From Clarkia xantiana subsp. parviflora (lineage: Eukaryota; Streptophyta; Magnoliopsida; Myrtales; Onagraceae): a stretch of 64,000 nucleotides of DNA. The notes beneath the pieces were generated by a model that searched no databases, had not been told where the DNA came from, and was given only the letters and a program-made list of their open reading frames with translations. The position numbers and the translations under genes were made by a program. Shown here piece by piece: positions 1-15,000 of this stretch (within the stretch, counting starts at the first letter, position 1; each line of letters starts with the position of its first letter). The stretch covers positions 1 to 64,000 of the forward strand of contig JAPTYO010000054.1 in NCBI GenBank assembly GCA_036873135.1, in the 5' to 3' direction.

Positions 1-3000
1 AAAAAATGAGAAAATTGGCCGAAACCGAAGATTTTTCCTTACTAACCATCACAGAAAACTTGGTGCTTATGAGTCCAAAATGAGAATGATTTTAACCATC
101 CACGGTCATATACGACGAGTAAGAATGCAAATAAAACTGATTTAATAAAAATAAGGGTCCGAGTGAGGTTATATTGAAAAATGAGAAAATTGGCCGAAAC
201 CGAAGATTTTTCCTTACTAACCATCACAGAAAACTTGGTGCTTATGAGTCCAAAATGAGAATGATTTTAAACCATTCCACGGTCATATACGACGAGTAAG
301 AGTGCAATAAAACTGATTTAATAAAAATAAGGGTCCGAGTGAGGTTATATTGAAAAAATGAGAAAATTGGCCGAAACCGAAGATTTTTCCTTACTAACCA
401 TCACAGAAAACTTGGTGCTTATGAGTCCAAAATGAGAATTATTAAACCATTCCACGGTCATATACGACGAATAAGAGTGCAAATAAAACTGATTTAATAA
501 AAAATAAGGTCCGAGTGAGGTTATATTGAAAAAATGAGAAAATTGGCCGAAACCGAAGATTTTTCTTACTAACCATCACAGAAAACTTGGTGCTTATGAG
601 TCCAAAATGAGAATGATTTTAAACCATTCCACGGTCATATACGACGAATAAGAGTGCAAATAAAACTGATTTAATAAAAAATAAGGTCCGAGTGAGGTTA
701 TATTGAAAAATGAGAAAATTGGCCAAACCGAAGATTTTTCCTTACTAACCATCACAGAAAACTTGGTGCTTATGAGTCCAAAATGAGAATGATTTTAAAC
801 CATTCCACGGTCATATACGACGAATAAGAATGCAAATAAAACTGATTTCATAAAAATAAGGTCCGAGTGAGGTTATATTGAAAAATGAGAAAATTGGCCG
901 AAACCGAAGATTTTTCCTTACTAACCATCACAGAAACTTGGTGCTTATGAGTCCAAAATGAGAATATTTTAAACCATTCCACGGTCATATACGACGAGAA
1001 AATGCAAATAAAACTGATTTAATAAAAAAATAAGGGTCCGAGTGAGGTTATATTGAAAAAATGAGAAAATTGGCCGAAACCGAAGATTTTTCCTTACTAA
1101 CCATCACAGAAAACTTGGTGCTTATGAGTCCAAAATGAAATGATTTTAAACCATTCCACGGTCATATACGACGAATAAGAGTGCAAATAAAACTGATTTA
1201 ATAAAAAATAAGGGTCCGAGTGAGGTTATATTGAAAAAATGAGAAAATTGGCCGAAACCGAAGATTTTTCCTTACTTACTAACCATCACAGAAACTTGGT
1301 GCTTATGAGTCCAAAATGAGAATGATTTTAAACCATTCCACGGTCATATACGACGATAAGAGTGCAAATAAAACTGATTTAATAAAAAATAAGGGTCCGA
1401 GTGAGGTTATATTGAAAAAATGAGAAAATTGGCCGAAACCGAAGATTTTTCCTTACTAACCATCACAGAAAACTTGGTGCTTATGAGTCCAAAATGAGAA
1501 ATGATTTTAAACCATTCCACGGTCATATACGACGAATAAGAATGCAAATAAAACTGATTTAATAAAAAATAAGGTCCGAGTGAGGTTATATTGAAAAATG
1601 AGAAATTGGCCGAAACCGAAGATTTTTCCTTACTAACCATCACAGAAAACTTGGTGCTTATGAGTCCAAAATGAGAATGATTTTAAACCATTCCACGGTC
1701 ATATACGACGAGTAGAGTGCAAATAAAACTGATTTAATAAAAAATAAGGGTCCGAGTGAGGTTATATTGAAAAATGAGAAATTGGCCGAAACCGAAGATT
1801 TTTCCTTACTAACCATCACAGAAAACTTGGTGCTTATGAGTCCAAAATGAGAATGATTTTAAACCATTCCACGGTCATATACGACGAGTAAGAGTGCAAA
1901 TAAAACTGATTTAATAAAAAATAAGGTCCGAGTGAGGTTATATTGAAAAAAGAGAAAATTGGCCGAAACCGAAGATTTTTCCTTACTAACCATCACAGAA
2001 AACTTGGTGCTTATGAGTCCAAAATGAGAATGATTTTAAACCATTCCACGGTCATATACGACGAATAAGAGTGCAAATAAAACTGATTTAATAAAAATAA
2101 GGTCCGAGTGAGGTTATATTGAAAAAAAAGAGAAAATTGGCCGAAACCGAAGATTTTTCCTTACTAACCATCACAGAAAACTTGGTGCTTATGAGTCCAA
2201 AATGAGAATGATTTTAAACCATTCCACGGTCATATACGACGAATAAGAGTGCAAATAAAACTGATTTAATAAAAATATAAGGTCCGAGTGAGGTTATATT
2301 GAAAAATGAGAAAATTGGCCGAAACCGAAGATTTTTCCTTACTAACCATCACAGAAAACTTGGTGCTTATGAGTCCAAAATGAGAAATGATTTTAAACCA
2401 TTCCACGGTCATATACGACGATAAGAGTGCAAATAAAACTGATTTAATAAAAAATAAGGTCCGAGTGAGGTTATATTGAAAAATGAGAAATTGGCCGAAA
2501 CCGAAGATTTTTCCTTACTAACCATCACAGAAAACTTGGTGCTTATGAGTCCAAAATGAGAATGATTTTAAACCATTCCACGGTCATATACGACGAATAA
2601 GAGTGCAATAAAACTGATTTATAAAAAATAAGGGTCCGAGTGAGGTTATATTGAAAAAATGAGAAAATGGCCGAAACGAAGATTTTCCTTACTAACCATC
2701 ACAGAAAACTTGGTGCTTGAGTCCAAAATGAGAATGATTTTAAACCATTCCACGGTCATATACGACGAATAAGAATGCAAATAAAACTGATTTAATAAAA
2801 AATAAGGGTCCGAGTGAGGTTATATTGAAAAATGAGAAAATTGGCCGAAACCGAAGATTTTTCCTTACTAACCATCACAGAAAACTTGGTGCTTATGAGT
2901 CCAAAATGAGAATGATTTTAAACCATTCCACGGTCATATACGACGAATAAGAGTGCAAATAAAACTGATTTAATAAAAAATAAGGGTCCGAGTGAGGTTA
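1..3000. repeat. Satellite segment rich in 1-2 bp indels
   Basis: Monomers here match the core consensus but carry many small length changes: lost A in GAGAAATTGG, lost G in GGCCAAACCG, CAGAAACTTGG for CAGAAAACTTGG, a TTAC duplication near 1,273, and A-run differences. Substitutions are comparatively few. The frequency of such indels falls off between about 3 and 7 kb. This can be real divergence of an array edge, or uncorrected long-read errors near a contig end. The bias toward homopolymers and deletions favours the second reading. Confidence 0.7.
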
Positions 3001-6000
3001 TATTGAAAAATGAGAAAATTGGCCGAAACCGAAGATTTTTCCTTACTAACCATCACAGAAAACTTGGTGCTTATGAGTCCAAAATGAGAATGATTTTAAA
3101 CCATTCCACGGTCATATACGACGAATAAGTGCAAATAAAACTGATTTAATAAAAAATAAGGGTCCGAGTGAGGTTATATTGAAAAATGAGAAAATTGGCC
3201 GAAACCGAAGATTTTTCCTTACTAACCATCACAGAAAACTTGGTGCTTATGAGTCCAAAATGAGAATGATTTTAAACCATTCCACGGTCATATACGACGA
3301 GTAAGAATGCAAATAAAACTGATTTAATAAAAAATAAGGGTCCGAGTGAGGTTATATTGAAAAATGAGAAAATTGGCCGAAACCGAAGATTTTTCCTTAC
3401 TAACCATCACAGAAAACTTGGTGCTTATGAGTCCAAAATGAGAATGATTTTAAACCATTCCACGGTCATATACGACGAGTAAGAATGCAAATAAAACTGA
3501 TTTAATAAAAAATAAGGGTCCGAGTGAGGTTATATTGAAAAAATGAGAAATTGGCCGAAACCGAAGATTTTTCCTTACTAACCATCACAGAAAACTTGGT
3601 GCTTATGAGTCCAAAATGAGAATGATTTTAAACCATTCCACGGTCATATACGACGAATAAGAGTGCAAATAAAACTGATTTAATAAAAATAAGGGTCCGA
3701 GTGAGGTTATATTGAAAAATGAGAAAATTGGCCGAAACCGAAGATTTTTCCTTACTAACCATCACAGAAAACTTGGTGCTTATGAGTCCAAAATGAGAAT
3801 GATTTTAAACCATTCCACGGTCATATACGACGAGTAAGAGTGCAAATAAAACTGATTTAATAAAAAATAAGGGTCCGAGTGAGGTTATATTGAAAAAATG
3901 AGAAAATTGGCCGAAACCGAAGATTTTTCCTTACTAACCATCACAGAAAACTTGGTGCTTATGAGTCCAAAATGAGAATGATTTTAAACCATTCCACGGT
4001 CATATACGACGAGTAAAATGCAAATAAAACTGATTTAATAAAAAATAAGGGTCCGAGTGAGGTTATATTGAAAAATGAGAAAATTGGCCGAAACCGAAGA
4101 TTTTTCCTTACTAACCATCACAGAAAACTTGGTGCTTATGAGTCCAAAATGAGAATGATTTTAAACCATTCCACGGTCATATACGACGAGTAAGAATGCA
4201 AATAAAACTGATTTAATAAAAAATAAGGGTCCGAGTGAGGTTATATTGAAAAAATGAGAAAATTGGCCGAAACCGAAGATTTTTCCTTACTAACCATCAC
4301 AGAAAACTTGGTGCTTATGAGTCCAAAATGAGAATGATTTTAAACCATTCCACGGTCATATACGACGAATAAGAGTGCAAATAAAACTGATTTAATAAAA
4401 ATAAGGGTCCGAGTGAGGTTATATTGAAAAATGAGAAAATGGCCGAAACCGAAGATTTTTCCTTACTAACCATCACAGAAACTTGGTGCTTATGAGTCCA
4501 AAATGAGAATGATTTTAAACCATTCCACGGTCATATACGACGAGTAAGAGTGCAAATAAAACTGATTTAATAAAAATAAGGGTCCGAGTGAGGTTATATT
4601 GAAAAAATGAGAAAATTGGCCGAAACCGAAGATTTTTCCTTACTAACCATCACAGAAAACTTGGTGCTTATGAGTCCAAAATGAGAATGATTTTAAACCA
4701 TTCCACGGTCATATACGACGAATAAGAATGCAAATAAAACTGATTTAATAAAAAATAAGGGTCCGAGTGAGGTTATATTGAAAAAATGAGAAAATTGGCC
4801 GAAACCGAAGATTTTTCCTTACTAACCATCACAGAAAACTTGGTGCTTATGAGTCCAAAATGAGAATGATTTTAAACCATTCCACGGTCATATACGACGA
4901 ATAAGAGTGCAAATAAAACTGATTTAATAAAAAATAAGGGTCCGAGTGAGGTTATATTGAAAAATGAGAAAATTGGCCGAAACCGAAGATTTTTCCTTAC
5001 TAACCATCACAGAAAACTTGGTGCTTATGAGTCCAAAATGAGAATGATTTTAAACCATTCCACGGTCATATACGACGAGTAAGAATGCAAATAAAACTGA
5101 TTTAATAAAAAATAAGGGTCCGAGTGAGGTTATATTGAAAAATGAGAAAATTGGCCGAAACCGAAGATTTTTCCTTACTAACCATCACAGAAAACTTGGT
5201 GCTTATGAGTCCAAAATGAGAATGATTTTAAACCATTCCACGGTCATATACGACGAGTAAGAGTGCAAATAAAACTGATTTAATAAAAAATAAGGGTCCG
5301 AGTGAGGTTATATTGAAAAATGAGAAAATTGGCCGAAACCGAAGATTTTTCCTTACTAACCATCACAGAAAACTTGGTGCTTATGAGTCCAAAATGAGAA
5401 TGATTTTTAACCATTCCACGGTCATATACGACGAGTAAGAATGCAAATAAAACTGATTTAATAAAAAATAAGGGTCCGAGTGAGGTTATATTGAAAAAAT
5501 GAGAAAATTGGCCGAAACCGAAGATTTTTCCTTACTAACCATCACAGAAAACTTGGTGCTTATGAGTCCAAAATGAGAATGATTTTAAACCATTCCACGG
5601 TCATATACGACGAATAAGAGTGCAAATAAAACTGATTTAATAAAAAATAAGGGTCCGAGTGAGGTTATATTGAAAAAATGAGAAAATTGCCGAAACCGAA
5701 GATTTTTCCTTACTAACCATCACAGAAAACTTGGTGCTTATGAGTCCAAAATGAGAATGATTTTAAACCATTCCACGGTCATATACGACGAGTAAGAATG
5801 CAAATAAAACTGATTTAATAAAAATAAGGGTCCGAGTGAGGTTATATTGAAAAAATGAGAAAATTGGCCGAAACCGAAGATTTTTCCTTACTAACCATCA
5901 CAGAAAACTTGGTGCTTATGAGTCCAAAATGAGAATGATTTTAAACCATTCCACGGTCATATACGACTAGTAAGAATGCAAATAAAACTGATTTATTAAA

Positions 6001-9000
6001 AAAATAAGGTCATATAACGAACGAGTAAGAATGCAAATAAACTTGATTTAATAAAATAAAGGGTCCGAGTGAGGTTATATTGAAAAAATGAGAAAATTGG
6101 CCGAAACCGAAGATTTTTCCTTACTAACCATCACAGAAAACTTGGTGCTTATGAGTCCAAAATGAGAATGATTTTAAACCATTCCACGGTCATATACGAC
6201 GAATAAGAATGCAAATAAAACTGATTTAATAAAAAATAAGGGTCCGAGTGAGGTTATATTGAAAAATGAGAAAATTGGCCGAAACCGAAGATTTTTCCTT
6301 ACTAACCATCACAGAAAACTTGGTGCTTATGAGTCCAAAATGAGAATGATTTTAAACCATTCCACGGTCATATACGACGAATAAGAATGCAAATAAAACT
6401 GATTTAATAAAAAATAAGGGTCCGAGTGAGGTTATATTGAAAAAATGAGAAAATTGGCCGAAACCGAAGATTTTTCCTTACTAACCATCACAGAAAACTT
6501 GGTGCTTATGAGTCCAAAATGAGAATGATTTTAAACCATTCCACGGTCATATACGACGATAAGAATGCAAATAAAACTGATTTAATAAAAAATAAGGGTC
6601 CGAGTGAGGTTATATTGAAAAAATGAGAAAATTGGCCGAAACCGAAGATTTTTCCTTACTAACCATCACAGAAAACTTGGTGCTTATGAGTCCAAAATGA
6701 GAATGATTTTAAACCATTCCACGGTCATATACGACGAATAAGAGTGCAAATAAAACTGATTTAATAAAAAATAAGGGTCCGAGTGAGGTTATATTGAAAA
6801 ATGAGAAAATTGGCCGAAACCGAAGATTTTTCCTTACTAACCATCACAGAAAACTTGGTGCTTATGAGTCCAAAATGAGAATGATTTTAAACCATTCCAC
6901 GGTCATATACGACGAGTAAGAATGCAAATAAAACTGATTTATAAAAAATAAGGGTCCGAGTGAGGTTATATTGAAAAAATGAGAAAATGGCCGAAACCGA
7001 AGATTTTTCCTTACTAACCATCACAGAAAACTTGGTGCTTATGAGTCCAAAATGAGAATGATTTTAAACCATTCCACGGTCATATACGACGAATAAGAGT
7101 GCAAATAAAACTGATTTAATAAAAAATAAGGGTCCGAGTGAGGTTATATTGAAAAAATGAGAAAATTGGCCGAAACCGAAGATTTTTCCTTACTAACCAT
7201 CACAGAAAACTTGGTGCTTATGAGTCCAAAATGAGAATGATTTTAAACCATTCCACGGTCATATACGACGAATAAGAGTGCAAATAAAACTGATTTAATA
7301 AAAAATAAGGGTCCGAGTGAGGTTATATTGAAAAAATGAGAAAATTGGCCGAAACCGAAGATTTTTCCTTACTAACCATCACAGAAAACTTGGTGCTTAT
7401 GAGTCCAAAATGAGAATGATTTTAAACCATTCCACGGTCATATACGACGAGTAAGAATGCAAATAAAACTGATTTAATAAAAAATAAGGGTCCGAGTGAG
7501 GTTATATTGAAAAAATGAGAAAATTGGCCGAAACCGAAGATTTTTCCTTACTAACCATCACAGAAAACTTGGTGCTTATGAGTCCAAAATGAGAATGATT
7601 TTAAACCATTCCACGGTCATATACGACGAGTAAGAATGCAAATAAAACTGATTTAATAAAAAATAAGGGTCCGAGTGAGGTTATATTGAAAAATGAGAAA
7701 ATTGGCCGAAACCGAAGATTTTTCCTTACTAACCATCACAGAAAACTTGGTGCTTATGAGTCCAAAATGAGAATGATTTTAAACCATTCCACGGTCATAT
7801 ACGACGAGTAAGAGTGCAAATAAAACTGATTTAATAAAAAATAAGGGTCCGAGTGAGGTTATATTGAAAAAATGAGAAAATTGGCCGAAACCGAAGATTT
7901 TTCCTTACTAACCATCACAGAAAACTTGGTGCTTATGAGTCCAAAATGAGAATGATTTTAAACCATTCCACGGTCATATACGACGAATAAGAGTGCAAAT
8001 AAAACTGATTTAATAAAAAATAAGGGTCCGAGTGAGGTTATATTGAAAAAATGAGAAAATTGGCCGAAACCGAAGATTTTTCCTTACTAACCATCACAGA
8101 AAACTTGGTGCTTATGAGTCCAAAATGAGAATGATTTTAAACCATTCCACGGTCATATACGACGAGTAAGAATGCAAATAAAACTGATTTAATAAAAAAT
8201 AAGGGTCCGAGTGAGGTTATATTGAAAAAATGAGAAAATTGGCCGAAACCGAAGATTTTTCCTTACTAACCATCACAGAAAACTTGGTGCTTATGAGTCC
8301 AAAATGAGAATGATTTTAAACCATTCCACGGTCATATACGACGAATAAGAGTGCAAATAAAACTGATTTAATAAAAAATAAGGGTCCGAGTGAGGTTATA
8401 TTGAAAAAATGAGAAAATTGGCCGAAACCGAAGATTTTTCCTTACTAACCATCACAGAAAACTTGGTGCTTATGAGTCCAAAATGAGAATGATTTTAAAC
8501 CATTCCACGGTCATATACGACGAGTAAGAATGCAAATAAAACTGATTTAATAAAAAATAAGGGTCCGAGTGAGGTTATATTGAAAAAATGAGAAAATTGG
8601 CCGAAACCGAAGATTTTTCCTTACTAACCATCACAGAAAACTTGGTGCTTATGAGTCCAAAATGAGAATGATTTTAAACCATTCCACGGTCATATACGAC
8701 GAGTAAGAATGCAAATAAAACTGATTTAATAAAAAATAAGGGTCCGAGTGAGGTTATATTGAAAAAATGAGAAAATTGGCCGAAACCGAAGATTTTTCCT
8801 TACTAACCATCACAGAAAACTTGGTGCTTATGAGTCCAAAATGAGAATGATTTTAAACCATTCCACGGTCATATACGACGAATAAGAATGCAAATAAAAC
8901 TGATTTAATAAAAAATAAGGGTCCGAGTGAGGTTATATTGAAAAAATGAGAAAATTGGCCGAAACCGAAGATTTTTCCTTACTAACCATCACAGAAAACT

Positions 9001-12000
9001 TGGTGCTTATGAGTCCAAAATGAGAATGATTTTAAACCATTCCACGGTCATATACGACGAATAAGAGTGCAAATAAAACTGATTTAATAAAAAATAAGGG
9101 TCCGAGTGAGGTTATATTGAAAAAATGAGAAAATTGGCCGAAACCGAAGATTTTTCCTTACTAACCATCACAGAAAACTTGGTGCTTATGAGTCCAAAAT
9201 GAGAATGATTTTAAACCATTCCACGGTCATATACGACGAGTAAGAATGCAAATAAAACTGATTTAATAAAAAATAAGGGTCCGAGTGAGGTTATATTGAA
9301 AAAATGAGAAAATTGGCCGAAACCGAAGATTTTTCCTTACTAACCATCACAGAAAACTTGGTGCTTATGAGTCCAAAATGAGAATGATTTTAAACCATTC
9401 CACGGTCATATACGACGAATAAGAGTGCAAATAAAACTGATTTAATAAAAAATAAGGGTCCGAGTGAGGTTATATTGAAAAAATGAGAAAATTGGCCGAA
9501 ACCGAAGATTTTTCCTTACTAACCATCACAGAAAACTTGGTGCTTATGAGTCCAAAATGAGAATGATTTTAAACCATTCCACGGTCATATACGACGAATA
9601 AGAGTGCAAATAAAACTGATTTAATAAAAAATAAGGGTCCGAGTGAGGTTATATTGAAAAATGAGAAAATTGGCCGAAACCGAAGATTTTTCCTTACTAA
9701 CCATCACAGAAAACTTGGTGCTTATGAGTCCAAAATGAGAATGATTTTAAACCATTCCACGGTCATATACGACGAGTAAGAATGCAAATAAAACTGATTT
9801 AATAAAAAATAAGGGTCCGAGTGAGGTTATATTGAAAAAATGAGAAAATTGGCCGAAACCGAAGATTTTTCCTTACTAACCATCACAGAAAACTTGGTGC
9901 TTATGAGTCCAAAATGAGAATGATTTTAAACCATTCCACGGTCATATACGACGAATAAGAGTGCAAATAAAACTGATTTAATAAAAAATAAGGGTCCGAG
10001 TGAGGTTATATTGAAAAAATGAGAAAATTGGCCGAAACCGAAGATTTTTCCTTACTAACCATCACAGAAAACTTGGTGCTTATGAGTCCAAAATGAGAAT
10101 GATTTTAAACCATTCCACGGTCATATACGACGAATAAGAATGCAAATAAAACTGATTTAATAAAAAATAAGGGTCCGAGTGAGGTTATATTGAAAAAATG
10201 AGAAAATTGGCCGAAACCGAAGATTTTTCCTTACTAACCATCACAGAAAACTTGGTGCTTATGAGTCCAAAATGAGAATGATTTTAAACCATTCCACGGT
10301 CATATACGACGAATAAGAGTGCAAATAAAACTGATTTAATAAAAAATAAGGGTCCGAGTGAGGTTATATTGAAAAAATGAGAAAATTGGCCGAAACCGAA
10401 GATTTTTCCTTACTAACCATCACAGAAAACTTGGTGCTTATGAGTCCAAAATGAGAATGATTTTAAACCATTCCACGGTCATATACGACGAATAAGAGTG
10501 CAAATAAAACTGATTTAATAAAAAATAAGGGTCCGAGTGAGGTTATATTGAAAAAATGAGAAAATTGGCCGAAACCGAAGATTTTTCCTTACTAACCATC
10601 ACAGAAAACTTGGTGCTTATGAGTCCAAAATGAGAATGATTTTAAACCATTCCACGGTCATATACGACGAGTAAGAATGCAAATAAAACTGATTTAATAA
10701 AAAATAAGGGTCCGAGTGAGGTTATATTGAAAAAATGAGAAAATTGGCCGAAACCGAAGATTTTTCCTTACTAACCATCACAGAAAACTTGGTGCTTATG
10801 AGTCCAAAATGAGAATGATTTTAAACCATTCCACGGTCATATACGACGAATAAGAGTGCAAATAAAACTGATTTAATAAAAAATAAGGGTCCGAGTGAGG
10901 TTATATTGAAAAATGAGAAAATTGGCCGAAACCGAAGATTTTTCCTTACTAACCATCACAGAAAACTTGGTGCTTATGAGTCCAAAATGAGAATGATTTT
11001 AAACCATTCCACGGTCATATACGACGAATAAGAGTGCAAATAAAACTGATTTAATAAAAAATAAGGGTCCGAGTGAGGTTATATTGAAAAAATGAGAAAA
11101 TTGGCCGAAACCGAAGATTTTTCCTTACTAACCATCACAGAAAACTTGGTGCTTATGAGTCCAAAATGAGAATGATTTTAAACCATTCCACGGTCATATA
11201 CGACGAGTAAGAATGCAAATAAAACTGATTTAATAAAAAATAAGGGTCCGAGTGAGGTTATATTGAAAAAATGAGAAAATTGGCCGAAACCGAAGATTTT
11301 TCCTTACTAACCATCACAGAAAACTTGGTGCTTATGAGTCCAAAATGAGAATGATTTTAAACCATTCCACGGTCATATACGACGAGTAAGAGTGCAAATA
11401 AAACTGATTTAATAAAAAATAAGGGTCCGAGTGAGGTTATATTGAAAAAATGAGAAAATTGGCCGAAACCGAAGATTTTTCCTTACTAACCATCACAGAA
11501 AACTTGGTGCTTATGAGTCCAAAATGAGAATGATTTTAAACCATTCCACGGTCATATACGACGAGTAAGAATGCAAATAAAACTGATTTAATAAAAAATA
11601 AGGGTCCGAGTGAGGTTATATTGAAAAAATGAGAAAATTGGCCGAAACCGAAGATTTTTCCTTACTAACCATCACAGAAAACTTGGTGCTTATGAGTCCA
11701 AAATGAGAATGATTTTAAACCATTCCACGGTCATATACGACGAGTAAGAGTGCAAATAAAACTGATTTAATAAAAAATAAGGGTCCGAGTGAGGTTATAT
11801 TGAAAAAATGAGAAAATTGGCCGAAACCGAAGATTTTTCCTTACTAACCATCACAGAAAACTTGGTGCTTATGAGTCCAAAATGAGAATGATTTTAAACC
11901 ATTCCACGGTCATATACGACGAATAAGAGTGCAAATAAAACTGATTTAATAAAAAATAAGGGTCCGAGTGAGGTTATATTGAAAAAATGAGAAAATTGGC

Positions 12001-15000
12001 CGAAACCGAAGATTTTTCCTTACTAACCATCACAGAAAACTTGGTGCTTATGAGTCCAAAATGAGAATGATTTTAAACCATTCCACGGTCATATACGACG
12101 AATAAGAGTGCAAATAAAACTGATTTAATAAAAAATAAGGGTCCGAGTGAGGTTATATTGAAAAAATGAGAAAATTGGCCGAAACCGAAGATTTTTCCTT
12201 ACTAACCATCACAGAAAACTTGGTGCTTATGAGTCCAAAATGAGAATGATTTTAAACCATTCCACGGTCATATACGACGAGTAAGAATGCAAATAAAACT
12301 GATTTAATAAAAAATAAGGGTCCGAGTGAGGTTATATTGAAAAAATGAGAAAATTGGCCGAAACCGAAGATTTTTCCTTACTAACCATCACAGAAAACTT
12401 GGTGCTTATGAGTCCAAAATGAGAATGATTTTAAACCATTCCACGGTCATATACGACGAGTAAGAGTGCAAATAAAACTGATTTAATAAAAAATAAGGGT
12501 CCGAGTGAGGTTATATTGAAAAAATGAGAAAATTGGCCGAAACCGAAGATTTTTCCTTACTAACCATCACAGAAAACTTGGTGCTTATGAGTCCAAAATG
12601 AGAATGATTTTAAACCATTCCACGGTCATATACGACGAGTAAGAGTGCAAATAAAACTGATTTAATAAAAAATAAGGGTCCGAGTGAGGTTATATTGAAA
12701 AAATGAGAAAATTGGCCGAAACCGAAGATTTTTCCTTACTAACCATCACAGAAAACTTGGTGCTTATGAGTCCAAAATGAGAATGATTTTAAACCATTCC
12801 ACGGTCATATACGACGAGTAAGAGTGCAAATAAAACTGATTTAATAAAAAATAAGGGTCCGAGTGAGGTTATATTGAAAAAATGAGAAAATTGGCCGAAA
12901 CCGAAGATTTTTCCTTACTAACCATCACAGAAAACTTGGTGCTTATGAGTCCAAAATGAGAATGATTTTAAACCATTCCACGGTCATATACGACGAGTAA
13001 GAATGCAAATAAAACTGATTTAATAAAAAATAAGGGTCCGAGTGAGGTTATATTGAAAAAATGAGAAAATTGGCCGAAACCGAAGATTTTTCCTTACTAA
13101 CCATCACAGAAAACTTGGTGCTTATGAGTCCAAAATGAGAATGATTTTAAACCATTCCACGGTCATATACGACGAGTAAGAATGCAAATAAAACTGATTT
13201 AATAAAAAATAAGGGTCCGAGTGAGGTTATATTGAAAAAATGAGAAAATTGGCCGAAACCGAAGATTTTTCCTTACTAACCATCACAGAAAACTTGGTGC
13301 TTATGAGTCCAAAATGAGAATGATTTTAAACCATTCCACGGTCATATACGACGAATAAGAGTGCAAATAAAACTGATTTAATAAAAAATAAGGGTCCGAG
13401 TGAGGTTATATTGAAAAAATGAGAAAATTGGCCGAAACCGAAGATTTTTCCTTACTAACCATCACAGAAAACTTGGTGCTTATGAGTCCAAAATGAGAAT
13501 GATTTTAAACCATTCCACGGTCATATACGACGAATAAGAATGCAAATAAAACTGATTTAATAAAAAATAAGGGTCCGAGTGAGGTTATATTGAAAAAATG
13601 AGAAAATTGGCCGAAACCGAAGATTTTTCCTTACTAACCATCACAGAAAACTTGGTGCTTATGAGTCCAAAATGAGAATGATTTTAAACCATTCCACGGT
13701 CATATACGACGAGTAAGAATGCAAATAAAACTGATTTAATAAAAAATAAGGGTCCGAGTGAGGTTATATTGAAAAAATGAGAAAATTGGCCGAAACCGAA
13801 GATTTTTCCTTACTAACCATCACAGAAAACTTGGTGCTTATGAGTCCAAAATGAGAATGATTTTAAACCATTCCACGGTCATATACGACGAATAAGAGTG
13901 CAAATAAAACTGATTTAATAAAAAATAAGGGTCCGAGTGAGGTTATATTGAAAAAATGAGAAAATTGGCCGAAACCGAAGATTTTTCCTTACTAACCATC
14001 ACAGAAAACTTGGTGCTTATGAGTCCAAAATGAGAATGATTTTAAACCATTCCACGGTCATATACGACGAATAAGAGTGCAAATAAAACTGATTTAATAA
14101 AAAATAAGGGTCCGAGTGAGGTTATATTGAAAAAATGAGAAAATTGGCCGAAACCGAAGATTTTTCCTTACTAACCATCACAGAAAACTTGGTGCTTATG
14201 AGTCCAAAATGAGAATGATTTTAAACCATTCCACGGTCATATACGACGAGTAAGAGTGCAAATAAAACTGATTTAATAAAAAATAAGGGTCCGAGTGAGG
14301 TTATATTGAAAAAATGAGAAAATTGGCCGAAACCGAAGATTTTTCCTTACTAACCATCACAGAAAACTTGGTGCTTATGAGTCCAAAATGAGAATGATTT
14401 TAAACCATTCCACGGTCATATACGACGAGTAAGAATGCAAATAAAACTGATTTAATAAAAAATAAGGGTCCGAGTGAGGTTATATTGAAAAAATGAGAAA
14501 ATTGGCCGAAACCGAAGATTTTTCCTTACTAACCATCACAGAAAACTTGGTGCTTATGAGTCCAAAATGAGAATGATTTTAAACCATTCCACGGTCATAT
14601 ACGACGAGTAAGAATGCAAATAAAACTGATTTAATAAAAAATAAGGGTCCGAGTGAGGTTATATTGAAAAAATGAGAAAATTGGCCGAAACCGAAGATTT
14701 TTCCTTACTAACCATCACAGAAAACTTGGTGCTTATGAGTCCAAAATGAGAATGATTTTAAACCATTCCACGGTCATATACGACGAATAAGAGTGCAAAT
14801 AAAACTGATTTAATAAAAAATAAGGGTCCGAGTGAGGTTATATTGAAAAAATGAGAAAATTGGCCGAAACCGAAGATTTTTCCTTACTAACCATCACAGA
14901 AAACTTGGTGCTTATGAGTCCAAAATGAGAATGATTTTAAACCATTCCACGGTCATATACGACGAGTAAGAATGCAAATAAAACTGATTTAATAAAAAAT

